Positions 1 through 12,623 of a DNA stretch of 64,000 nt are shown here, in pieces. The notes under the pieces were generated by a model. It was not told the origin of the DNA, did no database searches, and saw nothing but the letters and a program-made list of their open reading frames with translations. Origin of the DNA: Sphagnum compactum (lineage: Eukaryota > Bryophyta > Sphagnopsida > Sphagnales); assembly GCA_965153455.1 (NCBI GenBank), contig OZ234501.1:4030001-4094000 (forward strand), in the 5' to 3' direction. The translations under genes and the position numbers were made by a program. Position 1 is the first letter of the stretch; the number at the start of each line of letters is the position of its first letter.

Positions 1-1588
1 ATTAAAATGAATAAAAAATATAATTTTATAACATTACTAAATACATATAAGGTTAAGTTATGTAACAATTAGCCTATTACTCATGCTAGGCTAGGTTGTC
101 TAATTTGGTTAGTGTTGACACTTTAGTCAATCAAACAACCTTGGCTATGAACTTTTGTTGTAGTTGGTAATTCGTCTTGTGTTTACGCTTGCATCCATAT
201 GGTGTGAAAAATGCTTATCTTAACAAATATCCAATGTGCCTTTCTAATGGTCATTTGATTTTCATGCTCACAAAGAATCGATAAAAATAAAATAAAATAC
301 AATATTCTTGAGAATTAGAACTACAACTACAACTAGAATTAAAAATTAAAAATTAAGAACTATAACTAGAACTAAGACCTACCTATTATTATGGCCATTG
401 ATAAGGTTGTTACCTTAATTTTGTTATTGCAAAATTTGCAAGGATATGGTGTGATAATATTTTAATTTTGAGCCAATTGATTAGGCAAATGAAGCCCCTA
501 TCACAACATCCATAATTTTGTCATTAGATATTGTCAAGGTTTTTTTCAAATGGTCAATTCCTTCCATGACCAATGATGAGGACAAGTTTTTCCAAGCAAG
601 TTTCTTAGAGGGATTTATGGGTCAGTTGGTCACTTGAAACAAAATTTGTGCTACATGCATGCTTGAAATGATTCAAGTGATCAAAATTCAAAAACCCTGA
701 GGGATGCAAAAAACCTAAAAAAAGATGATGGGTGCTTTCAAAATGGAGTGGAGGATTGGAGAAGAAGTGTGTGGGTGGGTGGGTTTTCACCATTTTTTGT
801 TGACAATGATTTTCTCACGGCTTGGGAATTTAAATTACTGTTGTAGAAAGAGGAGGAAACTTTGGAACATTATAGAAGTTAGTTGATTTTTTTTGTTAGG
901 CTTCTTTTTGTACTATTCTTCTTTTTCATTTGACGATGATGTTGTTACATTTTTCAAGGAAGGTGCAATAGGAAAAAGAATAATATTATTTGCTGCTTAA
1001 ATTTCAAGCATCGCATTATTAATTTTTGTAGCCATTATTGTTGTTGTAGAACATTTCAGCTATTGCTATTATTATTGTGATTGTTTTGGACACAAACTGA
1101 GGAAAAAATATATAAGAAAAACATCAACCAAGATGTCATACCTCCGGGTGTGTAATTAATGTACCACATCCTTGAATGCACCATCTTACAAGGTCAATAT
1201 CACATACATCTTTGTGGGTGGTGGATGATCCATGGCCCACAATAACATGTCAACATGACTCATCACCTTCACATTACTGGTATTCCCATTCTCATTATAC
1301 TTTTTAAGCAATCCACCATAAACAAAATGAACAAGACATAAAAATACAGTTTAACACAACACCATCACACATGATTACTCAAATACTTCCATGAAGCTTC
1401 TAAGGCACGGTTGATTTCAAGCTAGAGCTTCAAACTTAGTTGATTTGAATCAATTGGGTTGGTTAGCAATGGATTTGTTTAGAAAGAAGAGTTCTTGATG
1501 GAACTTCAAACTTGGGTTGATTTTATGGAACTTTGATCAAATTTGATTTGTTCATGACTCGGATGTACAACTTCTAATTTCATACAAA
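1..1588. other. AT-rich non-coding stretch, nothing recognised
   Basis: Only short, low-complexity reading frames occur here on either strand. I see no domain, no tRNA and no transposon ends. Confidence 0.5.
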
Positions 1589-1760
1589 TCTTGAGAAAAG
1601 AAGACATGGGTAACAATTTGTAAAGAACTTGAGAAGAAAAGTTCTTGAACAAATAAGATATATGGGAACCCATTGCACAGAAATTGAGAAAAAATATTTT
1701 GAGCAAAGAAAAGATGGGTATCCATTTGTAGAGAATTTGAGAAAGAAGTCTCATGACAAG
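1589..1760. repeat. Degenerate minisatellite, about 50-55 bp unit
   Basis: About three and a half imperfect units follow one another. Each begins with TTGAGAA and contains a variant of ATGGGTAxCxATTTGTA before the next TTGAGAA. The short reading frames across this stretch are products of the repeat, not genes. Confidence 0.55.
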
Positions 1761-2950
1761 TCAAATCACTGGGTGTAGCACACAAGTTATAAACCTATTA
1801 AGGAAGATCAATTACTAAAAAAGGGACTGCCTATTCTGGAGTCTATTAGAACCTCTTTACCCATCAAGCTGACAATGTTAATAATTATCTTTTGGAATTT
1901 TTAAATTCTCATTAAAAATAAAGTTCATGAAAAACATTTGCACTATACATAACCATGGGTTTATATATATAATTTAAATATAATATGTATTTTTAATCCA
2001 TTCTTATCTTATTTTAAATAAATATGAAGGTATTATATGTATTAAAATGATCAACAATAATTCCATAGTATAATAAATTATATATAATGTGTTACTCGAT
2101 ATGTTACAAATAACAATATATTTAGACCAATATTTAAGCCAATATTATACATCATAAAAAATAAAATTTACATAAAGACTTATGCTATATATTTATGAAA
2201 AATGTAAAATATTATTGACCTATTTTATAATTAGTTTAGCCCAGAAATTATTTATTATATGTCAAAAAACTTTAAAATAAAATTTCAATGATACATAGGA
2301 TTAATATATGGGAGAGATCATTTATTATTATTATGTGAACTATTAAAAATAATAAAAAATCATGGGCTTTAAATTTGTTTAATAAAATTAAAATCTTATT
2401 AAATTATAGTTTTTATGTTTGTTTTTTTGAAATGAGTTTAAAATTTTAAGAGGGAAAACATTAAAAATGTACATCATTGAAGAAATGTTAAGCTTGAACT
2501 TTACTTTTTTGATTTTGTCAAACTATAAATTCTAACATTAAGTAGTAAATTTTACATTAAACCCTAAACCCTTGTATCATCAATGTGACCAATTTCATTT
2601 TACGTTCATTTTTATATATTGTTAAATCATATTGAAAGGTGAACAAATAATTTTGAAAACATGAATTTCATGATGTATTGGCAGGGAATCAAATATTTAA
2701 AAAATATTCTTATGTTTCATGGTTAATGGATTATCACAATACAATTCGAGTATTACCTTTAAACTCCATAACTTTGTTCAAGTGACCTTCTATCATCAAT
2801 GTGACCAACTTTGCAATACCTTCATTTACTTGAATCAATATGTACAACATGATATATTGAACATGGAATAAGTTTTTTTTAAAAATGTCCTTTTGTTTCA
2901 TGGTTTAGGATATTATCGTAATATGATGCGAGTATTGTTTTCCTTCTACA
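1761..2950. other. Very AT-rich spacer, nothing recognised
   Basis: The stretch is dominated by A and T runs with stops in all frames. No gene or repeat ends were found. A single telo-box-like AAACCCTAAACCC lies near 2560. Confidence 0.5.
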
Positions 2951-3480
2951 TTTTGGTATGGTAATGTAATACCTTTCCAAGTTTCAAAAGATATGTTACA
3001 GAACCCAAAGGATTTCTGGGATAGCCTATAAGGGGTATTGCATGTTTATTGAGTTGTCCTAGCCATTAGCAAATACCCTTTTGATAGTCTAGACCAAAAT
3101 AATTTAGCCCATGGTGTTTACTGAATACCCTAAGCAAAATATTGTTTTGCTTGTAGGTTTTGGTAGGGCTATGAAATACCCCTCCAAGTTTCAAAAGATA
3201 TGTTATGGAGCTCAATGTATTTTTGGGATACCTTAAGAGGGGTATTGCATGTTTAGTGAGTCCTTTTAGGCATGAACAATACCCCTTTAATAGCTTGGAC
3301 CAAAATAATTCAGCCCATGGTGTTACAATGTAGCCCAATGAGGGTATTACATTCCCTCTAAGTTTTGTTAAGGCTACGCAATACCTCTCCAAGTTTCAGA
3401 AGATATGATATGGAACCCAAATTATTTCAGGGTTACCCAAAATGGGGTATTGCACGTTCATTGAGTATTTTGTTTTATGA
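2951..3480. repeat. Tandem repeat, about 206 bp unit, three copies
   Basis: Copies begin near 2951, 3158 and 3363, each opening with TTTTGGT or TTTTGTT and followed by AATACC, CCAAGTTTCA and AGATATG. The first two copies also share GGTATTGCATGTTTA and AGCCCATGGTG; the third breaks off sooner. The motif GCAATACC and its reverse complement GGTATTGC both recur inside the units and in the flank up to 3690. The minus-strand reading frames at 3066-3686 come from this array. Confidence 0.7.
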
Positions 3481-3711
3481 ACTTGAGTACAACATACATT
3501 AAATGCATTTAAATTGAATTGGAGTTTTGTATTGCTTTGATTATCCATTTGGTTTGCAATACCCCATGGAAAACACTCTCGAAGCAGAACTTGCAATACC
3601 TTTATATAGGGTGTGTCATATACTTTAATCATCCCTTTATTTACTTGTTTGGGTAAACAAGACCAAGCTCCATGCAATACCTTCATTTTATTCTTTCTTC
3701 ATTGTTGTCGA

Positions 3712-3990
3712 CTGTTGGAGGTCTATTGGAGTGGCAACCATGTAGGTAGGTGTAGCCATGTAGGTGGGGTTTGGTAGGTACCTACTTAAAGTGTTGGTAG
3801 GTAAGAAGGTGGAAGGGCAAGTAAGTAGATAAATAGATGGGGGGGGGGGGTGGGTAGGTGGGTGGAGATGAGAGTAGCACATTTTAAGGTGAGTAGGTAG
3901 ATGTGGAAAGGTCTACTTTTAATTAAAATATATAGGTGAGTAGGTGGGAGGGGGACAGTGGGGGGTAGTAGGTGGATGGGTGGGAAAAGG
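3712..3990. repeat. G-rich (GTAG)n-like tract with a 12-G run
   Basis: The stretch consists of diverged GTAGGTAGGTG motifs with an uninterrupted run of 12 G at 3839-3850. The overlapping reading frames are low-complexity artefacts. The same tetranucleotide theme returns on a larger scale at 8.7-9.3 kb. Confidence 0.6.
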
Positions 3991-4044
3991 GATAGAAAAG
4001 AGAATCTTCTGGGTGCACCATCTATCCACGTTGGTGCACTGGTG

Positions 4045-4304
4045 GGTGCTGGTTCACTCTGGCCTCAAAGTTGCCCTTGTATTGGTGATATGGTGGATTT
4101 TTTACAACTCAATAATGTTGAAAGAATAAGGAATTTCATTCTAGTTGTTTGACCTGGTTCACTTGTTCATGTATTCTGTATGCTTTGATGCATCAAAGTG
4201 GTGATGATCAAACTTCATACCATTTGAGCTTTTGCTATTAGATGTGCAAACTTTGTGGTCATAACTCCAATTGTGATCTTATTGGGCCAGAGTGAACCAG
4301 CACC
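4045..4304. mobile_element. Possible fold-back/MITE-like element (20-bp inverted repeat)
   Basis: The 20 bases at 4045-4064 (core GCTGGTTCACTCTGGCC) are exactly reverse-complemented at 4285-4304. The arms enclose about 220 bp of sequence without coding potential. Perfect arms of this length at this spacing are what a short non-autonomous DNA element would leave. I did not find a clear target-site duplication, so a chance inversion remains possible. Confidence 0.45.
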
Positions 4305-4395
4305 TGCAAATATTATCCCTGCTAAGGGGCTCACCTGACACTTTACCCTGCATAATGGGTATGGGCAAGACAATTCCATGACATTAAGGTCTGGT

Positions 4396-4415
4396 GGGGG
4401 GGGGGGGGGGGGGGG
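4396..4415. repeat. Homopolymer: 20 consecutive G
   Basis: A pure run of 20 G lies in otherwise AT-rich DNA. It sits about 290 bp upstream of a copy of a dispersed repeat; a 24-G run near 20.2 kb stands at a comparable position beside the second copy. Confidence 0.9.
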
Positions 4416-4620
4416 AGATTCAACAATTAAAAAAAAGATATCATTGTCAATAGACCCATTTTGGTCATTATTATGAAAGAGTGTGATCATTACTGGAAGA
4501 TTATGTCCCATAATGTGGTCAAGAAAATGACATAATCTGCCACCTCAGACCCTAATCTATCTATGAAGAAAGGTAGTTTGTTTGTCATGTTGAGATCTCC
4601 CAAATTACGGCACCTCTTTC

Positions 4621-4925
4621 CATGCTCTTGGTACCATTGAAAAGCTCGGGATGAGTAGGGTTGCACTTAGTTGGTTTCATAATGTTTTGACCTACGGTGG
4701 AGAAGTTATTGAATATTGAACACTGTTTTCACTGAAAATTCATTTAAATCAAAACGAAAAACTATAGGAATTTGGGCATGCTCTTGGTATTGTTGGAAAG
4801 TCCTGGGTGAGTGAGATTTAAAGAAGGTGATTTGGAAGCTTTTAGACCTAAAGATGACGTAGGAGATATTGGGTTTTGAGTGATTTTTGTTATTGAAAAT
4901 TCAAATTAAATTACATAAAATTATT
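4621..4925 (+). repeat. Dispersed repeat family C, copy 1 (two tandem units)
   Basis: Two units of about 156 bp begin at 4621 and 4777 with CATGCTCTTGGTA and carry GGAAAG, GATGAGT/GTGAGT and, in the second unit, TTTTAGACCTAA. The stretch 4704-4920 aligns by eye with 20325-20530, sharing TTATTGAAT, GAAAATTCA, GAAAG.CC, TTTTAGACCTAA and GGAGATAT in the same order. Confidence 0.6.
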
Positions 4926-5008
4926 GAAGGAAAAATTAGTTGGATTACAAGTAAAAATGGCACAGGCTACACTAGTGATTACATAAAGACTAAAGACCTA
5001 GAATTTTT

Positions 5009-5548
5009 TTGCATATTGGGATGTCATTTCTCATGTGGGTTTTATGTGCAATAAAGACCTTGGCTGTGGCGTTTACTGGAATAATATGGGCTTGTGTTGG
5101 GCACCACCACAAGGGCTTTACATACCACACGATCCATTCATTCAATTTTGGACGAATAATGAAATCCAATTTCTTGTTTCAGATGTTCAGAAATTGGGAC
5201 CCAAAAGAAATCGCACCGTTGCTTGCACTGATCAAGGTAGGTAGGTCGGTAATATCTACAATTTCCGCCGTCCGATTTGCTGACGTTCTGTTCACGCCGA
5301 ATTGGACCATTCCGCCGCCTTTGTGCCTCCTGTTGGGTCCCGGAATTCTCGTCAGAACTCACAGAACCGCCGGGTGTGGGACCTTTTCCAAGTGCACCAC
5401 CGCATTATTTCAGTCGTTGTTGGACTCCAGAGTCGGCGGTTCTATTTTTAGGCACTGCGGTTCCGGTTCTTTGAAGTGCGACTGGGACCCACGAAAGTGG
5501 GACCTGGATCAACTCCATACAGCTCGCCGTGTTTCCCTGGATGGGTAG
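5009..5548 (+). other. GC-richer patch with an unassigned 179-codon frame
   Basis: Bases 5220-5560 are clearly less AT-rich than the surroundings. One frame stays open for 179 codons on the plus strand, and overlapping frames on both strands are open too. The protein has no motif I recognise and no signal peptide or repeat structure. Three overlapping open frames in a GC-rich patch suggest low stop density rather than selection. The patch could be an old exon or a repeat fragment; just downstream (near 5660) it carries CTGATAACCG and ACACTGGTGG, which also occur near 13.27 kb. Confidence 0.25.
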
Positions 5549-5569
5549 TTTGAACCGGCGGGTATCTTA

Positions 5570-8500
5570 ATTTATCTAGGGTACTTGAACTAAATGGGAT
5601 GTTGGGCTAGGACCAGTTGCCAATTCAACTCAAATTGTGTGTAGATTAACGTGGTTCTCTCCTGATAACCGTGCAACACTGGTGGTTAGCAGCCAGCACT
5701 TTGTAATAATATAAATGTATACTTGGACACACTGAGGCTATATGTGATGCAATTTAGAAAATTGTTCATTATTTATTGATCAGAATTTCTTCCAAACCCT
5801 AAATCCTAATCCTAATCATCTAACTAGAAAATCTCTTACACAACGGACATTCTCAAAGATTCGTAGTTAGAGAACTTGAAAACTTCAAAATATGGGCATT
5901 TTTCCCTTCAACTTATTCCAACAACAACACCAAACAAAAAAAGAAAAAAACAAGGCAAAGATATTTAGTTCATCGAAAGTTGTTTTTTGAAATCCTCCAA
6001 CCTCTGTAGCAAAGCTCCATCCCACATTCTAGTTCCATGTTCCATGTGAAAATAACAAAAACATAGCATATTGCATCTCAAAATTCTCGCACCATCCTAG
6101 TCAAGTGCCATCTTCATTGTTCCAATACAAATTAGAAAAAAATTCATTGAATGATGAAAAATAAAATAATGATAGTTTTTTACGCTTAGATAGAGACATT
6201 GCTCTCCCTGTTTGACATTAGTAGTTAAAACCAGCTAGTATTTTTGATTTTGGTTTTTTTGAAATACTTAAAACCAGTAGTTTTTTGAAAAATAAAAAAA
6301 ATTAGATTCAATACAATTCATAACCTAATTGAAATAAAAAGATTTGTTAAACATAGAGATTTTGATTATTCAATTTGGGATTATTGTAGCAAAAATTAAG
6401 AGGATGTGTAAACCTCAACTCTGACCTTCTAATCTTGAATCTCCCCTTGCACAACACTTGAATTTTTCTAGCAAAAAGCTTTTACATACTTCTTCACTGT
6501 ACAAGAAAAACAACTCCACTCACAATTATTGCTTGAGACACATTTGTTCCACAGAATAGATGGTTAATGACAAGTTACGATATCCTACCTTCATAAAAAA
6601 GCTTAGACCATCAAGAGAACTTGTTTATTTTTGTAGATCTAGGTGGATTAGATCACTTCGGATTGCCTCCCTTAAGCTGTCATTGTCTTACTTTGGCATC
6701 AATATGATAACATTGTTATTCTCACAACCCTAAATGGCCCAACAAATCCCTTTAAGAAGTTTAAACAAGAAAGACTCTTGGTCACTACTAACCATTAAAG
6801 AATGTCCCTTCTCCCTAGGTCACAAATGTGATGAAATAGTTCCTTGTTCAAAGTTCCCAACCTTGGGTCTCATTTCCCATCTACATCTTCCCTAGAATTT
6901 CCTCCCCATATCCCAACATGCCAATCTTGAAGCACTAATGCCTTCTCATACAAGTTCATTCCCCTTGATGAATTTCTTGATTTCCACACTAGACCTCCTA
7001 CTTTATTCATGTTTCTATATTAAACTTGCATACTCTCCAAACTCTAGTACACAACAAACCTGAAAGGGAGTAAGGAAAATACTCAGTCCAAGAACATAGA
7101 TTGTGGGCATTCTTTCTAGAAAATTTTAAATAATATAAAAAAAACCCTAACTACACCTTAGAATCTCATATTTTTTATTCTACACACCCATTCCCAAAAC
7201 AAAAACCATAATGAAAAAAAGGTTGCTTAACTTGTTTTAGGGTTGCATGAATCGACCATTTTATCCTTTGCAATGCCTTTTCCTTCCCCATAACTTCTCA
7301 CAAGAACTTTTTGCCGAGCCCACAATAAGCAAAGGTGTTTAAAAATTCCAAAACAAAACTAGTTGGGTGCAAACGGGATAATATGAGCCACACTCAACTG
7401 CTTTTGGGAATGCTTTTGGAAGAATATTCCTTAGAATGCTGTTAAAAAAGTTTTCAACATTCTTTTCAGAAATTTTAAATTTTGTTTTATATTATTATAT
7501 CAAGGTTTATGTAAAAAATTTCAAAATACATGTAATTTTTTAATTTTTTGAAATCTATTTATAAGTCTTTAGTGCTAAAAAACAAGCATTACAGTGTTTA
7601 ATGAGTGCTTTTGAAAGCTTTATATTCATCGGATATTTTTCAAGTTAATTCACATGTTCTAATGATATATTATGCACCTTACTATATTAAAAAAAATTAA
7701 TACTTTCAACACCAAATCAAGTTACCACTTTCAAACATGAAAAATTAAACAAATGTTACATTTGCTATGGCTCCTGTAAGTGTGATTGCACATAGTCGTC
7801 ATTCGTTACTTAAACAGACTTACACATTGCGCTTGACACCATAGGGGTAAAAGCATGGTAAAGTATATAAAAAAAGTGAATGTCTTTAGATTTATCCTAT
7901 ATCATGCATATAAAACCAAACAAGTAGCATAAAAATGGGTGGGAATATAATTATAAATCATCCCACCCCTTTATTATTACTATAAGAATTCACTTCCAAC
8001 AAAATTAGGATTAGACATTTTTAAAAAGTAGACCAAAAGTATCCCCATTGGCTAAGTGGTAAATTTGTAAATGGGGAAATTTTAATCTACTTTAAAAACT
8101 TTGTTGTTCTATTACTTTTGGGGATATAAATATCATTATAGTTTTGAAGGGTGGCCATAATAGAAAATAGAAAATCTATTTATTCAAACCTACTTACCAC
8201 ATATTTTACAAAAGTGCACACTACGAAAAGTAGATGAAAAATAGATTACAAAATCTACTTGTCTTTTTAAAAATCTATTTTCAATTTACTTTTACCACGT
8301 GGACTTTGAAAGTTAATGAACAATAGTGAAGAGTTATTTTATCTTTGATCATTCAAATAAAAATATTCCACATACAAATGGTTTATGATGGATTTTGTTG
8401 TTATTTTTGTTCTACTTGTCAAGTAGACTGCCAAGGAGATTTAGTTGTCCATTTTACCATGCTTATGCCCATAGATTAGCCATCACCATTAACTTGTAAC

Positions 8501-8689
8501 ACAAAATCAAGCAACCACAACGCCAAAACATGTCTTTCATGACTTGGACATTTACGACTAATGTCCTAATCTAGTCATGTAGTCATATGTCTTTAGTCAT
8601 ATAATTTTATTCAAATTTGTGACTAAATTGCAATTGCATTATGACTACATGATTAAATTAGGACTATTTTGTGACTACATTGTGATTAC
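5570..8689. other. AT-rich spacer, nothing recognised
   Basis: No frame above background and no domain, RNA gene or element ends. A tRNA box-A-like TGGCTAAGTGG occurs near 8049 but has no partner box B. Confidence 0.45.
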
Positions 8690-9345
8690 ATGATTATCCT
8701 ACATACATTAATAACCTACCCATGTTAATAGTTTAATTAAGTGTTACCTACCTACTAGCTATTTACTAACTATTTATAAAGTAGCCAATACTTATGGGCT
8801 AGTATTACCTATTATCTACCTATCTACTATGTAGTACATACATACCTACCTACCTAATTACCTATTACGTACTTACTATTAGGTACCCACCTACCTACGT
8901 ATGTATGTACATGTGTGTGTACCTATCTATTTACCTACCTATTAGGTAGGTAGTATGTACCTACCTACCTACTTAATAGGTAGTATATATGTATGTATGT
9001 GTGTAACTACCTACTATTTATTACTAGGTACATACATATGTACCTACTTACCTACCTATTAAATAAGTAATATGTATTTACCTACCTACCTACCTATTAG
9101 ATTGGTATTACATATGTACCTAGATTATTAGGCACCTACCTACTTACTAAGTAGATAGTACATACATACCCTACTTGCTACCTAAGTACCTACTTACAAT
9201 AAGTACCTACTTATTACTTATTATTTATTTCTTACCATCTCTAGGTATTACTTACTTATTACTTACCAAACTAGGTACCTACTAGGTTACTAGGCAGGTT
9301 TTAAGTTGTTAGGTTAGTACCAAGGTACCTAACTTATAAAGTAAG
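8690..9345. repeat. Degenerate CTAC/GTAG tetranucleotide tract with alternating polarity
   Basis: About 650 bp consist almost entirely of diverged ACCTACCT, TACTTACT and their complements TAGGTAGGTA and AGTAAGTA, mixed with TATGTATG. The strand polarity flips repeatedly, so short palindromes such as ACCTACCTATTAGGTAGGT are common and the DNA could extrude hairpins. Confidence 0.75.
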
Positions 9346-9399
9346 TTAAAAAAAATGTTTATAAGAATATGGTGACAATTTTTGTCATGTAAACTCATG

Positions 9400-9475
9400 T
9401 GGTGCAATGGTTAAATGGGGGTTAAGGATTCCTAATTCCCTTAATGTGAAGGTGAGGGGTTCAAGTCCTCACACT
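9400..9475 (+). mobile_element. SINE-like tRNA-derived unit
   Basis: TGGTGCAATGG at 9400-9410 fits an RNA polymerase III box A, and GGTTCAAGTCC at 9458-9468 fits box B, 58 bp downstream. A weak T-arm (TGAGG..CCTCA) surrounds box B. The spacing resembles long-variable-arm tRNAs (Leu/Ser), but I cannot fold an acceptor stem or anticodon arm, so a decayed SINE head is more likely than a working tRNA gene. Confidence 0.4.
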
Positions 9476-9479
9476 TGCA

Positions 9480-11860
9480 ACTCAGTGAACTAGCTTAACT
9501 AGCTTAGTTTGCTAGCTAAATTAGCCTACATTCCTAGGTAAGTTAGGGCCTACATTCCTAACATATAAGTTGGGCTTTTACCCTTTATACCATGTGTCTA
9601 CATGCCACATGGCATGGGTAAAAAACATATTTATTTCATCTTTAATGAATTATATGCAACGACCATAATTTATGGATTTCATCAAGCATTGATGACTTCC
9701 ATGACTTTATAGTCATAAAAGTCATAGTCACAAATTGTCTTGCAACTAAACCACACTAGTGATTAAGTGTTTTAAACGATGTGTCCTACATAGTCATGTA
9801 GTCATTGAGGTTTTCCATGAATAACAACCTAGTCATAAATTAAGTGCAAAAGACAACTTTTCTTGTACTGAACACCCATACATTAAAAATGAAAAAACTC
9901 CATTAGAGATAACCATCAACCATCCCTTCACTTGTCATTTTTTTTGTTCAATTTCGCCATTCCCTTCTCATCTATATCTATCAGATTTCCATTTACAATG
10001 ACCCTTCATTTGATTCCATTTCCTCCCACATTATGTCCATCTCCTTGGGTGGTTGAATGAGGAAAAAAAAAATGGGGCTTGGAAAACTATGTCCTTGGGG
10101 TTTTTTTATTACCTTTTGTGAAGCCTTACACTTCTGCTTCCTTTCTTCATAGAGACTTCAATAACGAAAGCTTTGAGATTTTTTTTTAATCAAACACATT
10201 TTTAGCTTGTAAATATGTGAATATTGTCTTCAAATTTTCAACACATGACTCTATTTAAACATGTTAATAAATAATTGAAGAAGGAAAAGAATTCACATAT
10301 CAAGTTTGTTAAGCATTTTAAACTTTAAACCTTGTTAGGTTCATATATAAATGAGGGGTTATACCATTAATGTAAATTAATATACATTCATAGTTCCCAG
10401 GGCACATTGCTGCCTTGCCATTATCCTAGGCCAATGATGACAAAGAACAGAAGGAGACAAATTGTTTTTTGCAACTAATGAGGTGAGATAACATGCACCT
10501 AGGTTGTTTAAGTTTTTTTCTTTTGGGGCAGGGTGAGGGTGTTTGGATTTTTGTTGTTTCAATGTGTCCTCCAACATGATCCCAATTTCTCCTCCCTTCA
10601 TCCCATATCCTTTGTCCCAAGTTCTATTCTTGTAACTTATATAACTAACCTAATCAAGGACATTACAACATATCTATTTTAGGGTTATCCAAAGCTTGAT
10701 TAATGTTTTTTTTGTTTTGACCCAATCAAAGATGCCCATCACACAAGAAAAAATAATTGAACTTTGGGAAGTGCGCACAACTAAGTAATATAATGAAAAT
10801 ATATAAAGGGTGTTGGATAGGCATGTGTGTAGGTGTGAAGAAAAAATGTTATGACCAATGAAATTGCTAGATTTGGTGTTTTGAATTAAATTTTTTTTTA
10901 ATCTTGAGTGAACTAATAGTAAGGGTTAGAACTTTAAAAGACCAATTGAAATGGTAGAAGAGGAACATTATTTTCAATCTCCATTAGAATACATTGTGTG
11001 TAAGTTTGAAGATTTTTTTTTCAAGCTAATGGGATTGTTGGGTTTGATAATCTGAATTTTTTTCCTTAGTTTTTTTTTCCAGTGAGCAACTAAATAAATG
11101 TGCAATAACCTAACTATTCACAAATTGGTGTAGTTCAAAATTATTTTCGGCTATCCTTTTAAAGCTTGCAATGTGAAAAGGATTCATTTGTTTAGTTCAC
11201 ACATTGGAAACTACCTTTTGTTTTTTCTTTTAACATTCATTGGAATGTGATACAGTTTGTGACGGCTATGACAATGATGGTGTTGATTTATGAAGGAGTG
11301 ATGTTTCTAGGATTGGCTTGGTTGGTTGTTTTTTTTTTTGTTTGTGTTTGTAGTTAGTGTTGGTGATGGAGTGAGACCAGTGGATGAAGGGAATAAGAAG
11401 TTCGTATTTGAAAAGTTGAGTACCCAATTTGTATCTTTGGTTTTCGTAGTAAGCTTGATGTATTTTATTTTTTGGATTGTAATTGAGGTTGTGGCCACAT
11501 TGAAGAGAAGAATGCCATGGTGTGAAGTGCTATTTACTGAAACATTAATCTCTTTAATCATTGTTGCACAAGAGATTCGATGATTAGGAAGATGAACTTA
11601 GATTTGTTTTCATTTTTTTGACTTCGAATATAAAATACTATAATTTCTCCACCATGATCCCCTCTTTCATTTTTTCTTTTTCTTTGGAAGGGCAAAATCA
11701 AAGAATGCAATTTGTGGCATTATCTCAAATAATTGAGTTCAAAACCTGCTTTGTTGGACACAAGTTGCTAGTCTAGTGTTAAAACCTTTGTATGCTTTTT
11801 ACAACAATCCCATGAGGGTGGATGTACAATTGGGTGGACTCACTAAGAATGTTTCACAAA
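9480..11860. other. AT-rich spacer, nothing recognised
   Basis: Repeated short words (CTAGCTTA, CCTACATTCCTA) lie just after the SINE-like unit. The overlapping frames at 11307-11583 on both strands have no recognisable domain. No gene is supported. Confidence 0.4.
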
Positions 11861-11861
11861 A

Positions 11862-12452
11862 TTTTATTAGACCCATCAAACTTTGAGAAAAATAAGAAAC
11901 ACTTAAAAAACTGTTTTCATTAAATTGTTTTCTTGAATACATTCAACCCATGTTTTATAGAATTTGAAACTATAATGAGATTAAAAATATTTTGAATTTT
12001 GATGTTTCTTATCATTGTACTTAAAAAAAGTTTCAAGAATGTCACGGTGACAACCTTTCCTAAACTTTTTGGTCAAGAACACTTTTGAAACAAGTAGAGG
12101 TTTTTGTTTTCATTTATACAATTTTCATAAGTACTTTAGATGGTATTTTACTTGATTTTTTAATTTGGTAGTTAATTGAATAGATGTGATTTAGTTATCA
12201 ATTTTCAAAGTTTAAGAGTGTGATTCCTAAAGGGCCCATGACAATTAGGAATACAAATTTGTATTATTTCTTGCTTATTTTTACGCCAATAAAAATTTAA
12301 AATCATATACTTTGAAATGAAATGGATAAACATGAGAAAATAATAATTTATAATTGTGAAAAGATTTTTTAAAAAAGGCTCAAAAATATTATTTGAACAA
12401 TTTTGATTCCTTAACATTTGTTGAGATGGTTGGTAGTGGTACAACCCAATTG
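11862..12452 (+). repeat. Dispersed repeat family A, copy 1
   Basis: This roughly 590-bp stretch aligns with 59035-59605 in the same orientation. Shared blocks in order include CATCAAACTTTGA, TTTTGATGTT, GGTCAAGAACAC, GATTTAGTTAT, AAAGGGCC, AATTAGGAATA, GATAAACATGA, AATTGTGAAAA and a closing GGTAGTGGTAC / CCTAGTGGTAC. The copies are old: they differ by many substitutions and indels. The minus-strand frame at 12205-12483 is a by-product. Confidence 0.7.
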
Positions 12453-12623
12453 TACTTTCACCCAACACGAGAATAATCTTCATAATATGCTGAGATCAAC
12501 TGCTATGTTTCCAAGTATGAAAAACTCGTGACCTGCCTATAGGCTACATATGGCTGCAATGGATTTCTGGGAGAAAGAGAGAGAAGCGTTGATACCAGGG
12601 TTCTGCAATTATTTGAATTTATA

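Noticed and set aside
8041-8070. tRNA box-A-like TGGCTAAGTGG
   Set aside because: No box B at a plausible distance and no cloverleaf.
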